From NCBI RefSeq assembly GCF_003020585.1, contig NZ_PXUE01000003.1:124001-188000 (forward strand): a stretch of 64,000 nucleotides of DNA. The letters run 5' to 3'. The translations under genes and the position numbers were made by a program. This document shows, one piece after another, positions 50,179-60,882 of this stretch (position 1 is the stretch's first letter; every line of letters begins with the position of its first letter). The stretch is from Chryseobacterium aurantiacum (lineage in GTDB: Bacteria; Bacteroidota; Bacteroidia; Flavobacteriales; Weeksellaceae). The notes under the pieces were generated by a model. The model had not been told where the DNA came from, did no database searches, and was given only the letters and a program-made list of their open reading frames with translations.

Positions 50179-51795
50179 TTAGATTGTTTGTTGCTGTAAT
50201 TGAGGCCCTGAAGGGATTAATCTCTTACCTTCCTCAGTATCACAATACTGTTCGAAGTTCTTGATATATCTTGAAGCAAGATCTTTTGCTTTTTCTTCCC
50301 ATTCAGAAGCATTCTCATAAGTTTCTCTAGGATCCAGGATACCTGCAGAAACGTTTGGAAGCTCAGTAGGAATCTCAAGATTCATGATTGGAACCTGAGT
50401 TTTATGAGCATTATCAATAGATCCGTCAATGATAGCATCGATGATTGCTCTTGTATCTTTTAGAGAAATTCTCTTTCCTGTTCCGTTCCAACCTGTGTTT
50501 ACTAGGTAAGCTTTAGCTCCGTGTTCTTTCATTTTACCAATCAAAGTTTTTGAATACATTGTTGGGTGTAATGTAAGAAACGCCTCACCAAATGCAGGTG
50601 AGAAAGATGGTTGAGGTTCTGTAATTCCTCTTTCTGTTCCGGCTAATTTAGATGTATAACCGCAAAGGAAGTGGTATTGAGCCTGATCTTCATTCAAGAT
50701 GGAAACCGGAGGAAGTACCCCGAATGCATCCGCAGAAAGATAAACGATCTTCTTAGCATGACCAGCTTTAGATGGTAATACAATTTTATTGATATGGTAG
50801 ATTGGATAAGAAACCCTTGTATTCTCAGTAATAGATCCGTCTGTATAATCTGCTACTCCATTGTTGATTACAACATTTTCAAGAAGTGCATCTCTTTTGA
50901 TTGCTCTGAAGATATCCGGTTCTTTTTCTTCTGAAAGGTCAATAACTTTAGCGTAGCATCCTCCTTCATAGTTGAATACTCCGTTATTATCCCATCCATG
51001 CTCATCGTCACCGATAAGGTATCTTTTTGGATCTGCAGATAAAGTAGTTTTACCAGTTCCTGAAAGACCAAAGAATAAAGCAACATCACCTTTTTCTCCT
51101 ACGTTTGCAGAACAGTGCATTGAAGCCATACCTTTTAATGGTAGGTAATAGTTCATCATAGCGAACATTCCTTTCTTCATTTCACCTCCGTACCAAGTAC
51201 CTCCAATAATCTGTAGTTTTTCAGTAAGGTTGAACATAACGAAGTTTTCAGAGTTCAATCCTTGTGCTTCCCAGTTCGGGTTTGTCGTTTTAGAACCGTT
51301 GATTACAGTGAAATCAGGCTCTCCAAAGCTTTCCAGCTCATAATGAGAAGGACGGATAAACATATTAGTAACAAAATGCGCCTGCCATGCTACTTCAACG
51401 ATAAATCTTACCTTAAGTCTTGTATCTGCATTTGTTCCACAGAAAGCATCTACAACATAAATTTTCTTTGCTTCAGCAAGTTGGTCCAGCACTAGTTCTT
51501 TACAAGACGCAAAAATTTCTGTACTCGTTGGTAAGTTTACTTTACCATCCCAGAAAATCGTATCTCTTGTAACATCATCCTGAACAATATATCTGTCTTT
51601 AGGTGAACGACCTGTGAAAATTCCTGTTTTTACTGATACCGCGCCAGATTCTGTAAGTTCAGCTTTCTCAAACCCTTGATTTTCAGGAGAAACTTCAGCC
51701 TGATATAATTCTTCGTAAGAAGGATTATACACTACTTCATAGTTTCCTTTAATCCCTAATTTCTCTAAATCCTGGATGATTTTAGTGTTTTTCAT
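50179..51795 (-). CDS. pckA: Phosphoenolpyruvate carboxykinase (ATP)
   Basis: This 538-residue cytoplasmic enzyme catalyses the gluconeogenic step oxaloacetate + ATP to PEP + CO2 + ADP. The signature blocks are RSPKDRYIV (about 60), [11 protein letters not shown] (about 202), the kinase-1a P-loop [11 protein letters not shown] (about 245), the metal-binding DDEHGWD (about 265), NFEGGCY-type [14 protein letters not shown] (about 275) and NTGWNG near the C-terminal third. Length is normal for the ATP-dependent class, and the P-loop excludes the GTP class. It is a single gene with its own terminator. Confidence 0.97.
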   Translation of the reverse strand: MKNTKIIQDLEKLGIKGNYEVVYNPSYEELYQAEVSPENQGFEKAELTESGAVSVKTGIFTGRSPKDRYIVQDDVTRDTIFWDGKVNLPTSTEIFASCKELVLDQLAEAKKIYVVDAFCGTNADTRLKVRFIVEVAWQAHFVTNMFIRPSHYELESFGEPDFTVINGSKTTNPNWEAQGLNSENFVMFNLTEKLQIIGGTWYGGEMKKGMFAMMNYYLPLKGMASMHCSANVGEKGDVALFFGLSGTGKTTLSADPKRYLIGDDEHGWDNNGVFNYEGGCYAKVIDLSEEKEPDIFRAIKRDALLENVVINNGVADYTDGSITENTRVSYPIYHINKIVLPSKAGHAKKIVYLSADAFGVLPPVSILNEDQAQYHFLCGYTSKLAGTERGITEPQPSFSPAFGEAFLTLHPTMYSKTLIGKMKEHGAKAYLVNTGWNGTGKRISLKDTRAIIDAIIDGSIDNAHKTQVPIMNLEIPTELPNVSAGILDPRETYENASEWEEKAKDLASRYIKNFEQYCDTEEGKRLIPSGPQLQQQTI

Positions 51796-51922
51796 TTTAC
51801 TTATATTTTCTATTTCTTTATTGACTTCAACAAAAATAATATTAATTATTTGTTAAAGGAGGTTTAAATATACTGATATAAGTCAGAATGACAAATAAAA
51901 AAACAGGACGGTAAATAACTGG

Positions 51923-52828
51923 TTATAAATCAATTATATTTTTCCATTCAAAAATAGTTGTAAAACCTTTCTCCCAAAAATAGTCTTTAAAGCCCCCAAA
52001 TTTGGCACTCATCACAAAATCTCCACCCCAAGCGCCTAAACTTTTAACGAAAGAAGGGCAGTCTGAGAATATTTTTTCCTTAACTGTAGGAATCTCAAGA
52101 AAATAAGCAATTTTACGCTCATGAATCATCATTAATTCGGAAAAACTTTCCAATTCATTGCATAATAAAATTTTCTTTGTGATATCTGAAAATTCATCAA
52201 CAAGTTCCGGAGACTTATTTTTTGATTTATAAAGATTAATCCCTTCTCTGCTATCCTGCTTTTGATTTAAATGGATAAAAATCAATTCATCTTTAAAGGA
52301 AGGGTTAAAATCTACCTTTTCAAACTTAATCTCAGGTTTGTTTTGAAAAAGAACAGCTGATTTCTCCTTTGCAACAGCAATATCATATCCGCTGCCCCCT
52401 AAACTGATGGTGTTTAAATGGAAAGGATCTATCTCTGCCCATTCTGAAAGGTTGTTCATTAAGGTAGAACTGCTTCCAAGTCCAAAATTAGCAGGAAACT
52501 GAAGATTTGTTTTTAAATGGTAAGTAAAGTTGGTTTTGAACTTCGTAGTAGAAAGCTGCTGAACATTTTTTAATGTCTTTAAAATAAATTCTGCGCTTGC
52601 TGGAATATTGGTTTCCAGAATCTGCCAGTTTTTATAATCTATAACTGCAGTTAACCAATGTTTGTCTTGATGTAGGGCTTCCCAAAAAATAAGGGATCTT
52701 GCATCATCTTTTTCTTCAAAAAAAAACTCTTGTCCCAGCTTGGTAGGTACCGCTAAGACAAGAGCTCCATCGATTGCGAAATATTCTGAAGTAAGCATAA
52801 GCTTTCCCGGTGAAAAAATCGCGTTCAT
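51923..52828 (-). CDS. GYDIA-family GHMP kinase
   Basis: This is a 301-residue cytoplasmic small-molecule kinase of the GHMP superfamily. It has FSPGKLMLTSEYFAIDGALV at the N-terminus (substrate motif 1), the ATP-binding FGLGSSSTLMNNL near residue 116 (motif 2), and the GGSGYDIAVA motif near 145 that gives the Bacteroidota subfamily its name. A C-terminal LGAWGGDFVMSAKF (motif 3) is near 268. Related proteins are annotated as mevalonate-kinase-like, but the substrate here is not known. It lies 10 nt downstream of fabD on the same strand, so the two may be co-transcribed. Confidence 0.88.
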   Translation of the reverse strand: MNAIFSPGKLMLTSEYFAIDGALVLAVPTKLGQEFFFEEKDDARSLIFWEALHQDKHWLTAVIDYKNWQILETNIPASAEFILKTLKNVQQLSTTKFKTNFTYHLKTNLQFPANFGLGSSSTLMNNLSEWAEIDPFHLNTISLGGSGYDIAVAKEKSAVLFQNKPEIKFEKVDFNPSFKDELIFIHLNQKQDSREGINLYKSKNKSPELVDEFSDITKKILLCNELESFSELMMIHERKIAYFLEIPTVKEKIFSDCPSFVKSLGAWGGDFVMSAKFGGFKDYFWEKGFTTIFEWKNIIDL

Positions 52829-52838
52829 ATTTTTTTAA

Positions 52839-53714
52839 TTAGATAGCAGAAGTAGCATCAACTGATCCATCAATTTTCTTGATTAATCCTTGAAGGGTTT
52901 TTCCTGGTCCAACTTCTACAAAGTTAGAAGCACCATCTTTGATCATATTCTGAACAGACTGAGTCCATTTTACAGGACCTGTAAGCTGAGCAATAAGATT
53001 TTGCTTAATCTCATCAGGGTTTGTTACCGCTGTAGTGGTAATATTCTGATATACAGGAATTGTTGCTTTTCTGAATTTTGTTTTTTCTATAGCTGCTGCC
53101 AGTCTTTCTTGTGCAGGCTGCATCAATGGTGAATGGAAAGCTCCATTTACCGGTAATAATAGGGCTCTTTTTGCTCCAGCTTCTTTTAGTTTAGCGCAAG
53201 CTTCTTCTACTGCAGCAGTTTCACCTGAAATTACCAATTGTCCCGGACAGTTATAGTTTGCAGGAACTACTATCCCATTGATCTGAGCACAGATTTCTTC
53301 AACCTTAGCATCTTCTAATCCTAAAATAGCTGCCATAGAACTTGGATTTGCATCACAAGCAGCCTGCATAGCCTTAGCTCTCTCGGATACTAGTTTCAAA
53401 CCATCATCAAAAGATAAAACACCATTGGCAACCAACGCAGAGAACTCTCCTAGGGAATGTCCTGCTACCATTTCAGCCCCAAGACCATTTACTGCTTTTA
53501 ATGCTGCTACTGAATGTATAAAAATTGAAGGTTGGGTAACCTCTGTTTTCTTTAGATCTGCATCCGTTCCGTTAAACATAATGGAAAGAATATCGAAACC
53601 TAAGATTTCATTAGCAGATTCCATCAGATCTTTAATATCTTTTCTGGAATCGTACAATTCTTTTCCCATTCCTATGAACTGAGAACCCTGACCTGGAAAT
53701 ACAAGTGCTTTCAT
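52839..53714 (-). CDS. fabD: ACP S-malonyltransferase
   Basis: This is a 291-residue cytoplasmic enzyme that loads malonyl groups from CoA onto acyl carrier protein for fatty-acid synthesis. It has FPGQGSQFIGMG at residues 6-17, the nucleophile motif GHSLGEFSAL near 85 with catalytic Ser, the catalytic His in GAFHSPLM near 193, and VEVGPGKTLQGLI near 270. These are all the hallmarks of FabD. It is 10 nt before the GHMP kinase gene. Confidence 0.97.
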   Translation of the reverse strand: MKALVFPGQGSQFIGMGKELYDSRKDIKDLMESANEILGFDILSIMFNGTDADLKKTEVTQPSIFIHSVAALKAVNGLGAEMVAGHSLGEFSALVANGVLSFDDGLKLVSERAKAMQAACDANPSSMAAILGLEDAKVEEICAQINGIVVPANYNCPGQLVISGETAAVEEACAKLKEAGAKRALLLPVNGAFHSPLMQPAQERLAAAIEKTKFRKATIPVYQNITTTAVTNPDEIKQNLIAQLTGPVKWTQSVQNMIKDGASNFVEVGPGKTLQGLIKKIDGSVDATSAI

Positions 53715-53783
53715 GTATTGAATTAAATATTATGCAAATATAACTATAATGTTAACAATATTCCTTTTTATGAAGTATATCAT

Positions 53784-55721
53784 TTAAGGAACTAACCTGA
53801 TTACTCTGTAACCAGTATTTACATAAGCTCCATTAGCTTTTGATTTTACAAACTCAAATTTTGTTGCCAACTGAGTCTGAACCTTATTCATTTGTTTAAA
53901 GATTTCTCCTTTTTTATTTTCTCTTGTCAGCATATCATTAACAACATCAAAACCTACAACAGCATATTTTGGTGGTGTTTTGCAGTACTTAGTTTTATAA
54001 GCTGCTAGAATTTCCTTCTCAAAATTACCATCTGTATTGATTTTTCTATCCATTAGATATACCAAGCTTGCCTGGCTTAATTCATCCACTTTCTTTTCAA
54101 AAATAGGAGAATAGAACATACTGAAAGCCTTTACTCCCTGCACCTCTTTAGAAAGAGCAGTGATTTTGTTTGCAAAAGCATCTCCCATATCATCATTTGC
54201 CAAAATAGCAATTACCGGTGCAGATTGCCCTGTCATCATATTCTGATCTAACTGAATATCTGCCGGAGAATTAACAATAATAATATTAGGGTTCTTTACA
54301 GCTTTTTCCAGACCGGATTTAATGTAGTTCGCATTTTCTTTTTTAGCGTCTGCCACTACATATATTTTTTGATCTGAATACACTGCTTTTACTTCTTCTA
54401 CAATCTTATCTGCATAGGTCTGATTGTTTGTTTCTACAATAATCAGATTGCTATAGTTGTATAATTCCGGTGTATTAGCAAATGGTGCTACTACAGGAAT
54501 TTTTTGATTTTTAGTAAAATCAAGAACGTCAATTACGTTTGATTTGAAGAATGGACCGATAATAAGGTCTGTATTATCAGGATTAATCTGCGTTAGAGAA
54601 TTTTTGAAAGAAGCTTCATTTCCTGAATCTACGATTTTTACATCCAGTTTCTGTCCAGCTTTTGCATTTCTTTCAATGGCTAGTTTGGCACCTGTCAAAA
54701 AGTCAAGAGCCATTCCTCTGTACTGCGTTTCATTTGTACTGTATCCGAAAGGAAGCATCAATACTACGCTTAGGACCTCTCCATTTTTCTTAACGTATGC
54801 AGCATCTTGTTTTTTGATTTTCAAAACCATTCCGGTCTTCAATCCATGTGAAAGATCCGGGTTAAGTGCGATCAATTCATCGATTGAAACACCAAATTTA
54901 TTTACAATAGAGAATACAGTATCTCCCTGCTGAACAGTATAGGTTACGTAATCATCCCCTACTACCACATTGGAGGCTGTTGATGATTTTTCGTTTCCTG
55001 AATCCATTTTTTCTTTTGGATTAGCCACTGGTTCAGTAACGGAAGCTGTATTGCTATTTGATTTTTTAATTTTGATGGTATCACCAGGCTTTAAGCCTTT
55101 TTCTTCCAATCCTGGATTGAGAGCAAAAAGATCTTGTTGGCTGATGCCAAATTGTTTTGTAATTCTGTAATAATTATCCTTAGCCTGAATCACATACGCT
55201 TCTCCCTCAGCAGCAGCCGGTGTAGCCGTTACTGTTTTTTCTACGGGTGTTTCTACAGGTTTTGTAGCAACTACAGCCTGTTGGTCTCCGCCATATTTTT
55301 TAATACTTGTAAGAGGCAATGTAATTTCGTCACCAATTTTCATGTGAGAATCCAATTCAGGATTCAACTTTCTTAAATCGGTTTCAGAGATTCGGTATTG
55401 TTTTGTAATTCCGTAAATGGTCTGCTTTGGCTGTAAAACAATCTTACCCACTGCTGTACCTGCCGTATGGGTTACTTTTTCAGCAACCACTGCTTTGGTA
55501 ACAGCCGGAGTTGTTTTCTCAGAATTTATAGTTAAAACATCTCCAATAGCCAGTTTGCCATCTTTATGTTTTGGGTTTAGCTTCAGCAATTCATCTACAG
55601 TTATTCCATACTTTTTTGCAATGTTGTAAGGATTATCACCTTGTACAACCGTATGTGATTTCTGGGCTGAAACTCCCAAAACCATACATAAACTGGATAG
55701 AATAAAAAACCTCTTTATCAT
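53784..55721 (-). CDS. LysM-repeat protein with substrate-binding-type domain
   Basis: This is a 645-residue exported protein with a signal peptide to about residue 19 (GVSAQ). It has four LysM repeats at about 22-65 (SHTVVQGDNPYNIAKKYGIT), 93-136 (TIYGITKQYRISETDL), 175-218 (NYYRITKQFGISQQDLFALN) and 257-300 (TYTVQQGDTVFSIVNKFGVS). Residues 315-645 resemble a type I periplasmic-binding fold (LMLPFGYSTNETQYRGMALD, DLIIGPFFKSNVIDVLDF, VAPFANTPE). LysM modules bind peptidoglycan, so the protein is probably cell-wall bound. The binding-fold part may sense or bind an amino acid or cell-wall fragment, but no ligand is evident. Confidence 0.85.
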   Translation of the reverse strand: MIKRFFILSSLCMVLGVSAQKSHTVVQGDNPYNIAKKYGITVDELLKLNPKHKDGKLAIGDVLTINSEKTTPAVTKAVVAEKVTHTAGTAVGKIVLQPKQTIYGITKQYRISETDLRKLNPELDSHMKIGDEITLPLTSIKKYGGDQQAVVATKPVETPVEKTVTATPAAAEGEAYVIQAKDNYYRITKQFGISQQDLFALNPGLEEKGLKPGDTIKIKKSNSNTASVTEPVANPKEKMDSGNEKSSTASNVVVGDDYVTYTVQQGDTVFSIVNKFGVSIDELIALNPDLSHGLKTGMVLKIKKQDAAYVKKNGEVLSVVLMLPFGYSTNETQYRGMALDFLTGAKLAIERNAKAGQKLDVKIVDSGNEASFKNSLTQINPDNTDLIIGPFFKSNVIDVLDFTKNQKIPVVAPFANTPELYNYSNLIIVETNNQTYADKIVEEVKAVYSDQKIYVVADAKKENANYIKSGLEKAVKNPNIIIVNSPADIQLDQNMMTGQSAPVIAILANDDMGDAFANKITALSKEVQGVKAFSMFYSPIFEKKVDELSQASLVYLMDRKINTDGNFEKEILAAYKTKYCKTPPKYAVVGFDVVNDMLTRENKKGEIFKQMNKVQTQLATKFEFVKSKANGAYVNTGYRVIRLVP

Positions 55722-55759
55722 ATTCGATAATTATAATTTACAAAAATACTTCTTTAAAA

Positions 55760-57346
55760 TTAAATGGCAACAATTATTAATTTGGAATCTTGAACCACCA
55801 TCTCTTCCAAACAATTTTCAAGCCACGAATAGCCGTAATCTGAAAAGAATACACTAAAGTTGTAGACTCTTTCCTGCCAGGTTTTAGATGGGTGTACGTC
55901 TAAAAATAAATTTTCGAGTCTTTCCAGCAATTCGTTCTGTTTTATTTTTTCGGCATGAAGCAGACGTTTTTTCATTCTTTTAAAAGATTTCAATTGTCTT
56001 ACTTCTTCTGCTTTCACCATATTTCCAAAGGATTTTTCAGTGGATTCTGCAGATGTTTTCAGCTGAGCAAAATTGTTGATTAAAAGTTCTTCTTTTTCTT
56101 CCAGTAATTTTAAAATAGGATTATTATTTAAAATTTTATGATTGGTAATTACTGTAAAGTTTTGGAAAAAATCTTCAATTTTGAGATCCAGTTTCTCAAT
56201 TTTTCCTAATGTTTTCTCTTTCAGGAAAAGCATGGAGTTTCTCGGAATCAGGATTGGAAAGGGAATGTTAATTTTTGAAAAGTAATCTTTCAGTTCCAGC
56301 CAATACATAATTTCTGCATTTCCTCCAATATAGGCTAGGTTGGGTAATACTTTTTCCTGGTATACCGGACGCATTAAGGCATTGGGGCTGAATCTTTCGG
56401 GATGATTTTCCAGCTCTGCAATAATTTCTTCTTTTGTAAACTGAATATTGGTGTCTACAACAATATATTTCTGGCCGTTAAAATCTATTCTGTCTCTTGT
56501 TTCGGAAAGATAAAAAAGATTGATATCCCTGGGATTTACCTGAACTTTCCCGTATTTTTCTGTCAGGAAATCTACTTTATCTTTAGATGTTTTTTGAAGT
56601 TCAAAGCCAAGCAGTTCATCTTTAAAAACATCTTTAATCTGTTCTTTAAGTTCTCTTGAATCTCCATCCACGATCAAAAGTCCAAATTCAGAAAAAAGAC
56701 GGTTAACCAATATTTTAATGGCTTGCGTCAAAGTATTTCCAGCTTTATAGGCTTCTTTCAGCATTAAGATCAATTCAGTACCAAACACAGAATCCTTAAA
56801 TTCTTTTTCAAATTCTGAAATAAAATACGTGTCATTAATTTTAATTCTACCTACAGGACCACCGGAGAGCTCGTTAGTTTCGTAATAATTATTTTCGGTC
56901 TTGAAGTGGTTGATCTCCACAAAATCATGATCCTCGGATGCCATCCAATAAACCGGCACAAAGTTGAAGTCCGGAAAATTTTCTTTCAGATAGACACATG
57001 TTTTAATAGTCTGCAAAATTTTGTAGACAAAGAAAACAGGTCCGGAAAAAAGATTCAGCTGGTGCCCTGTTGTGATCGTAAATGTGTTGGGTAACTTTAG
57101 ATTTTCAAGATTTTCTTTCTGTTTTGAAGAAAGGGTAAGCTCCGACAATTGTTTTTCAAATACATCGGCTAAAACATCCCTTTGTTCTGATGAAAAGGAA
57201 TCTTTTTTCACATGGATTTGTTGACTAAAGTGATCTAAAGAGAATGTATTGTTTTCAAAACCCTCAATTTTTTGATTCAAAAAATCTTTCACCAATTGAG
57301 GTATGCTTTCTATATCGTTAAATGATATTTTATTAATTGTTTTCAA
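55760..57346 (-). CDS. bshC: Bacillithiol biosynthesis cysteine-adding enzyme
   Basis: This 528-residue cytoplasmic enzyme ligates cysteine to glucosaminyl-malate in the last step of bacillithiol synthesis, the low-molecular-weight thiol of Firmicutes and many Bacteroidota. Family marks are TITTGHQLNLFSGPVFFVYKI near residue 95-115, VPVYWMASEDHDFVEINHF near 135, SGGPVGRI and the long C-terminal coiled-coil with KRLLHAEKIKQNELLERLENL (about 455-475). Length is typical. It is 12 nt after the putative porin gene on the same strand, so co-transcription is likely. Confidence 0.95.
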   Translation of the reverse strand: MKTINKISFNDIESIPQLVKDFLNQKIEGFENNTFSLDHFSQQIHVKKDSFSSEQRDVLADVFEKQLSELTLSSKQKENLENLKLPNTFTITTGHQLNLFSGPVFFVYKILQTIKTCVYLKENFPDFNFVPVYWMASEDHDFVEINHFKTENNYYETNELSGGPVGRIKINDTYFISEFEKEFKDSVFGTELILMLKEAYKAGNTLTQAIKILVNRLFSEFGLLIVDGDSRELKEQIKDVFKDELLGFELQKTSKDKVDFLTEKYGKVQVNPRDINLFYLSETRDRIDFNGQKYIVVDTNIQFTKEEIIAELENHPERFSPNALMRPVYQEKVLPNLAYIGGNAEIMYWLELKDYFSKINIPFPILIPRNSMLFLKEKTLGKIEKLDLKIEDFFQNFTVITNHKILNNNPILKLLEEKEELLINNFAQLKTSAESTEKSFGNMVKAEEVRQLKSFKRMKKRLLHAEKIKQNELLERLENLFLDVHPSKTWQERVYNFSVFFSDYGYSWLENCLEEMVVQDSKLIIVAI

Positions 57347-57358
57347 CTTGTATAATTT

Positions 57359-59311
57359 TTAGTTGAACATATACCACACAATCCCAATATTCAATCTAAA
57401 ATCATACACCGGATAATGTGGGAATGCATATGCCTTGTTATTAGAAATAAAGGTTCCTATTTGCTGACCTTCTATGAAAAAGAACATCTTTTTAACTTTC
57501 ATATTGATATACAGATCAACAATGGGCTGCCCTCCGATTGAGAACGAATCTGCATTGGGAAGAATATATTCATTAAGGATTGGCGAATAATCTCTTGAAG
57601 CAAATTTAGAGAAATAATACACCTTAAGTCCTGCCTGAATTTCTGCTGCCTTTTTGAATGCCTGTGTTTGGTAGAAGAAATTGGCTCTCCCAATAAAACT
57701 AGGCATTGGTAACAAATTTTTATTAGTCATTACATTTTGGAAATGTAATCTTGTATTCAAATGAAATTTACCATAACTGAATGTTGCGTCTCCACCAATT
57801 TGAGAGATATTCACTGAGCTTTCACTTTGTTTTGGTGTAGCTCCAAATCCAGGTTTAACATCGTTATCAAGATACGTATAATTATCAATTCTGAAATAGT
57901 TGGCAAAAATTTGTGTTTTGAACCACTTCAGGTTGACGCTCCCTCCAATTTCCATTACAGATTGATTCTTCGCGTTTTCAAGATAGTAGTTGAAATTATT
58001 ATAAACTGAAGTATTTAATAAGTAGTTGAATGATGGATAAGCACTCTGGAAATTCACTTTTGCATTAACAAAGTAATCTTTTATAGGTTCAAACTTCAGG
58101 TTGTTTGTTGTTTTAAGGAAGCTCTTAAACTGGCTTCCGTTGGAAAACTCTAAAAATGAATTCAATTGAACTTTATCCCATAGTTTTACCTGTAGGTTTC
58201 CTACAGCTCCAATTCTGTTCTCCTTAAGCTCTTCAGGAAAAGGAACGCCATTAAAGGAAACGAGATCTCTTATTCCAAGTTTAATTGTCTGATAACGAAC
58301 TCCGGCATCTAGTTTGAATTTTTCATTGTTAAAAACCAGACTTACTGTATTGCTGAAGTTACTGGAGTATTTTTTTGTAGTCAATGGAAAACCGTTGACT
58401 AATTCTGTAGGCTGGTCATACCAATAAGTTTCCAATGCTCCCTGATTATAATAGTACTTATTTCCCTGGTGAGACATTGTATGTCTAATGCTGAAAGGAA
58501 ATTTTTCTGAATTAAATGGAGTAAACTGATGGCTAAGATAGTACCTTCTATAAGCATATTGTGAACTACTAGACGCTAAATTTACTTGTGCGTTTTGTCT
58601 GTTTTTATAGTCACTAGCTCCCTCTTGAAAAAGATTATCTTCAGTAATACCACCACTTTCCTGGTTGTTTACGTTTTGATGAAGATAGTGAGCGAAAAGT
58701 TCATAGTTACCACTTTTAGAGGTGTAGTGCCCAGAGAATAAGGTATTGTTATTCGCTGATAATGAATTTCTATATAACCCTTGTGAACGAAGTCCCATAT
58801 ATTCAAGGGCAAAGTTGAATCTTTTTCCAATATTCTGGGTGTAAGTAGATTGTAAAGCTGCTCCGTTTCTCATGGCATTATGATAGATAAATGTTGCAGT
58901 GGGTGTTTTTACATCATAGTACTTCACATCATTAGCTCCAAGAATCATATAAGATTTATTGGATGGCAGCAAGGAAAGGTTTTGTTCGGCATTTACTTCG
59001 AATACCAATGGATTGAATCCTGCCCCGATATTAGCGGGCTGTACTCTTCCAAAGTTATCGGCATTATTGTATTGTGAAAAAATAAGGGTTTTATCAAAAG
59101 TCATTACCGTATCAAAGATTTTCTTTTCTGAAAACTGGGTTTGAAATTGATAGTCGTTGATGGTAGGTTTAAAGATCTTTAGGGAATCTTTTTTACCTGA
59201 ATCTATGACCAAAGTATCCTCTGGTTTAGACTTATTTGTATCTGTTGTATTTACAACTTGTGCCTTTACAGCAAAGCTAAAGAGAGTGATTATGAAAAGT
59301 ATATACTTCAT
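57359..59311 (-). CDS. Putative outer-membrane porin (Bacteroidota Porin_10 type)
   Basis: This is a 650-residue exported barrel protein with a signal peptide to about residue 17 (AVKAQ), then a Lys/Asp/Ser-rich linker (22-50). The rest is a long series of amphipathic beta strands rich in Tyr/Phe/Asn (FIYHNAMRNGAALQSTYTQN, GHYTSKSGNYELFAHYLHQN, ending YDFRLNIGIVWYMFN with a C-terminal aromatic strand). This is the pattern of the large putative porin family in Bacteroidota (PF14121). The substrate is unknown. It starts the unit with bshC 12 nt downstream. Confidence 0.85.
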   Translation of the reverse strand: MKYILFIITLFSFAVKAQVVNTTDTNKSKPEDTLVIDSGKKDSLKIFKPTINDYQFQTQFSEKKIFDTVMTFDKTLIFSQYNNADNFGRVQPANIGAGFNPLVFEVNAEQNLSLLPSNKSYMILGANDVKYYDVKTPTATFIYHNAMRNGAALQSTYTQNIGKRFNFALEYMGLRSQGLYRNSLSANNNTLFSGHYTSKSGNYELFAHYLHQNVNNQESGGITEDNLFQEGASDYKNRQNAQVNLASSSSQYAYRRYYLSHQFTPFNSEKFPFSIRHTMSHQGNKYYYNQGALETYWYDQPTELVNGFPLTTKKYSSNFSNTVSLVFNNEKFKLDAGVRYQTIKLGIRDLVSFNGVPFPEELKENRIGAVGNLQVKLWDKVQLNSFLEFSNGSQFKSFLKTTNNLKFEPIKDYFVNAKVNFQSAYPSFNYLLNTSVYNNFNYYLENAKNQSVMEIGGSVNLKWFKTQIFANYFRIDNYTYLDNDVKPGFGATPKQSESSVNISQIGGDATFSYGKFHLNTRLHFQNVMTNKNLLPMPSFIGRANFFYQTQAFKKAAEIQAGLKVYYFSKFASRDYSPILNEYILPNADSFSIGGQPIVDLYINMKVKKMFFFIEGQQIGTFISNNKAYAFPHYPVYDFRLNIGIVWYMFN

Positions 59312-59352
59312 TATTCATTATTGTACAGCAAAAATAAGAAATAATAGTAAAT

Positions 59353-59389
59353 AAAATAGGCTGTCTCGAAAGTGAGACAGCCTATTTAG
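59353..59389 (-). terminator. Terminator of the second SusC/SusD operon
   Basis: AAATAGGCTGTCTC and its complement form a 14-bp perfect stem with a small loop. It lies 25 nt after the SusD stop on the minus strand and is followed by TATTTTATTT. Confidence 0.88.
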
Positions 59390-59413
59390 TATTATGAATA
59401 TTAAACTAACCGA

Positions 59414-60877
59414 TTAAGGGTTTTGAACCATATTTGGATTAGCTAACATTTCTGCTTGAGGAATCTGATATTTGAATCTTGGATCTCCAGCAGGAATATC
59501 TATTTTACCTGATAGAAGAACGTGGTTACTATCTGGATAGTTTCTTACTAAAGATACATTTAATCTCTTCATATCTGTCCAAGCACATCCTTCACCCCAT
59601 AACTCAATTCTTTTCTGTAAAATAATTTCGTTAATTAGTGCAGTTCCTGATGCTGTTACAGTATATGCTGGGTTTCTCAATACAGTAATTTCTGCTAGAA
59701 GAGCTTTTGCTCCTGCCTCATTTCCTGTTCTAGCCAAAGCTTCTGCTTCAATATAATACATCTCAGATGCTCTCATGTAGATATAATCTCCACCATTACC
59801 TACTGACATATCTCTAAATTTAAGATTTGCATACTTCGGTAAGCTTACACCATCTACACCATCATATGGAGCTGCGTTGTTAGAAGCTTGGTAAGCTTTC
59901 TTTCTATAGTCAGTGTCTGGAATTGCATCATATAATCTTTTATCAATAGACTTAATAAAAGCTAACCCTCCTGCATAACCACTTGGATCTGTATTGTCAA
60001 AATGTGCAAAATAACTAGCCACAAAAGAAGTTGTTGCTTCAGATATAATACCTCCCCACATTACATCAGGGACTTTGTTTAAGTCATAGAAACCATCAAG
60101 CCATTGAGCTTCTGTTGGCTGAGTAAAAGACTGTCTTGCTTTGTTAGCCATTTCAGCAGCCTTAGCATAGTCTCCCATTTCCAAAGCAACTTCTGCTAAA
60201 AATGCTTGAGCAACACTTTTATCAACTTTTTCTTTATTAACTCTTGTAAAGCCATCTAAATTACTGATCCCTTTATTCAAATCATTTACAATCTGCGAAT
60301 AAGTATCACCAACTGTAGAACGAGCTTTCCCTTCAAGGGTAACAGCAGTATATACAGGAATAGCAAGTTCTGAAGTATGACCAACATATGTAGGTCCAAA
60401 AATACGAGCTAACATAAAATGCATATATCCTCTTAGGGCTAATGCCTGGCCATACATAGCCTTAGTTTCAGGCTTTACTCCACCCTTTTCAATAGCAGCA
60501 ATAACGTTATTAACAGCTTTTATTTGCTGATAATAAGTTTTCCAGATCATAATAGGTCTAACACTGGTTTGTATTCTTCCTTGATAGTTATAAAAACTAC
60601 CAAACCAGCTACCCTTTGTCTGTACCATATCATTGGTCATCATGTCCATCCCAGCCAAAACAGCTTTGTGTCCAAAATCTTCATGGTTCTGTCCATCTAC
60701 TAGACCAAATGTATGAAGACTGGTATAAACTCCATCAAGTAACCCTTGTAGGGCTAGAGGAGATGTAGCTAATTGATCTTCATTAATCGTCGACTTCAAA
60801 TCCGTATCAAGATAGTCTTGACTACATCCTGTAAGTATTAAAGTGGAACAAAATAATATTCCGAATATTTTTTTCAT
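59414..60877 (-). CDS. SusD/RagB-family nutrient-binding lipoprotein 2
   Basis: This is a 487-residue lipoprotein (LILTGC, Cys about 18, followed by SQDYLDTD). SusD marks are EDQLATSPLALQGLLDGVY, GQALALRGYMHFMLARIFG near 145, MRASEMYYIEAEALARTGNE near 365, and ILQKRIELWGEGCAWTDMKR near 412 with the final PQAEMLANPNM. It forms the lid of the SusC partner, whose gene is 5 nt upstream. It is distinct in sequence from the first SusD in the window, so a different substrate is likely. Confidence 0.94.
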   Translation of the reverse strand: MKKIFGILFCSTLILTGCSQDYLDTDLKSTINEDQLATSPLALQGLLDGVYTSLHTFGLVDGQNHEDFGHKAVLAGMDMMTNDMVQTKGSWFGSFYNYQGRIQTSVRPIMIWKTYYQQIKAVNNVIAAIEKGGVKPETKAMYGQALALRGYMHFMLARIFGPTYVGHTSELAIPVYTAVTLEGKARSTVGDTYSQIVNDLNKGISNLDGFTRVNKEKVDKSVAQAFLAEVALEMGDYAKAAEMANKARQSFTQPTEAQWLDGFYDLNKVPDVMWGGIISEATTSFVASYFAHFDNTDPSGYAGGLAFIKSIDKRLYDAIPDTDYRKKAYQASNNAAPYDGVDGVSLPKYANLKFRDMSVGNGGDYIYMRASEMYYIEAEALARTGNEAGAKALLAEITVLRNPAYTVTASGTALINEIILQKRIELWGEGCAWTDMKRLNVSLVRNYPDSNHVLLSGKIDIPAGDPRFKYQIPQAEMLANPNMVQNP

Positions 60878-60882
60878 TTTAA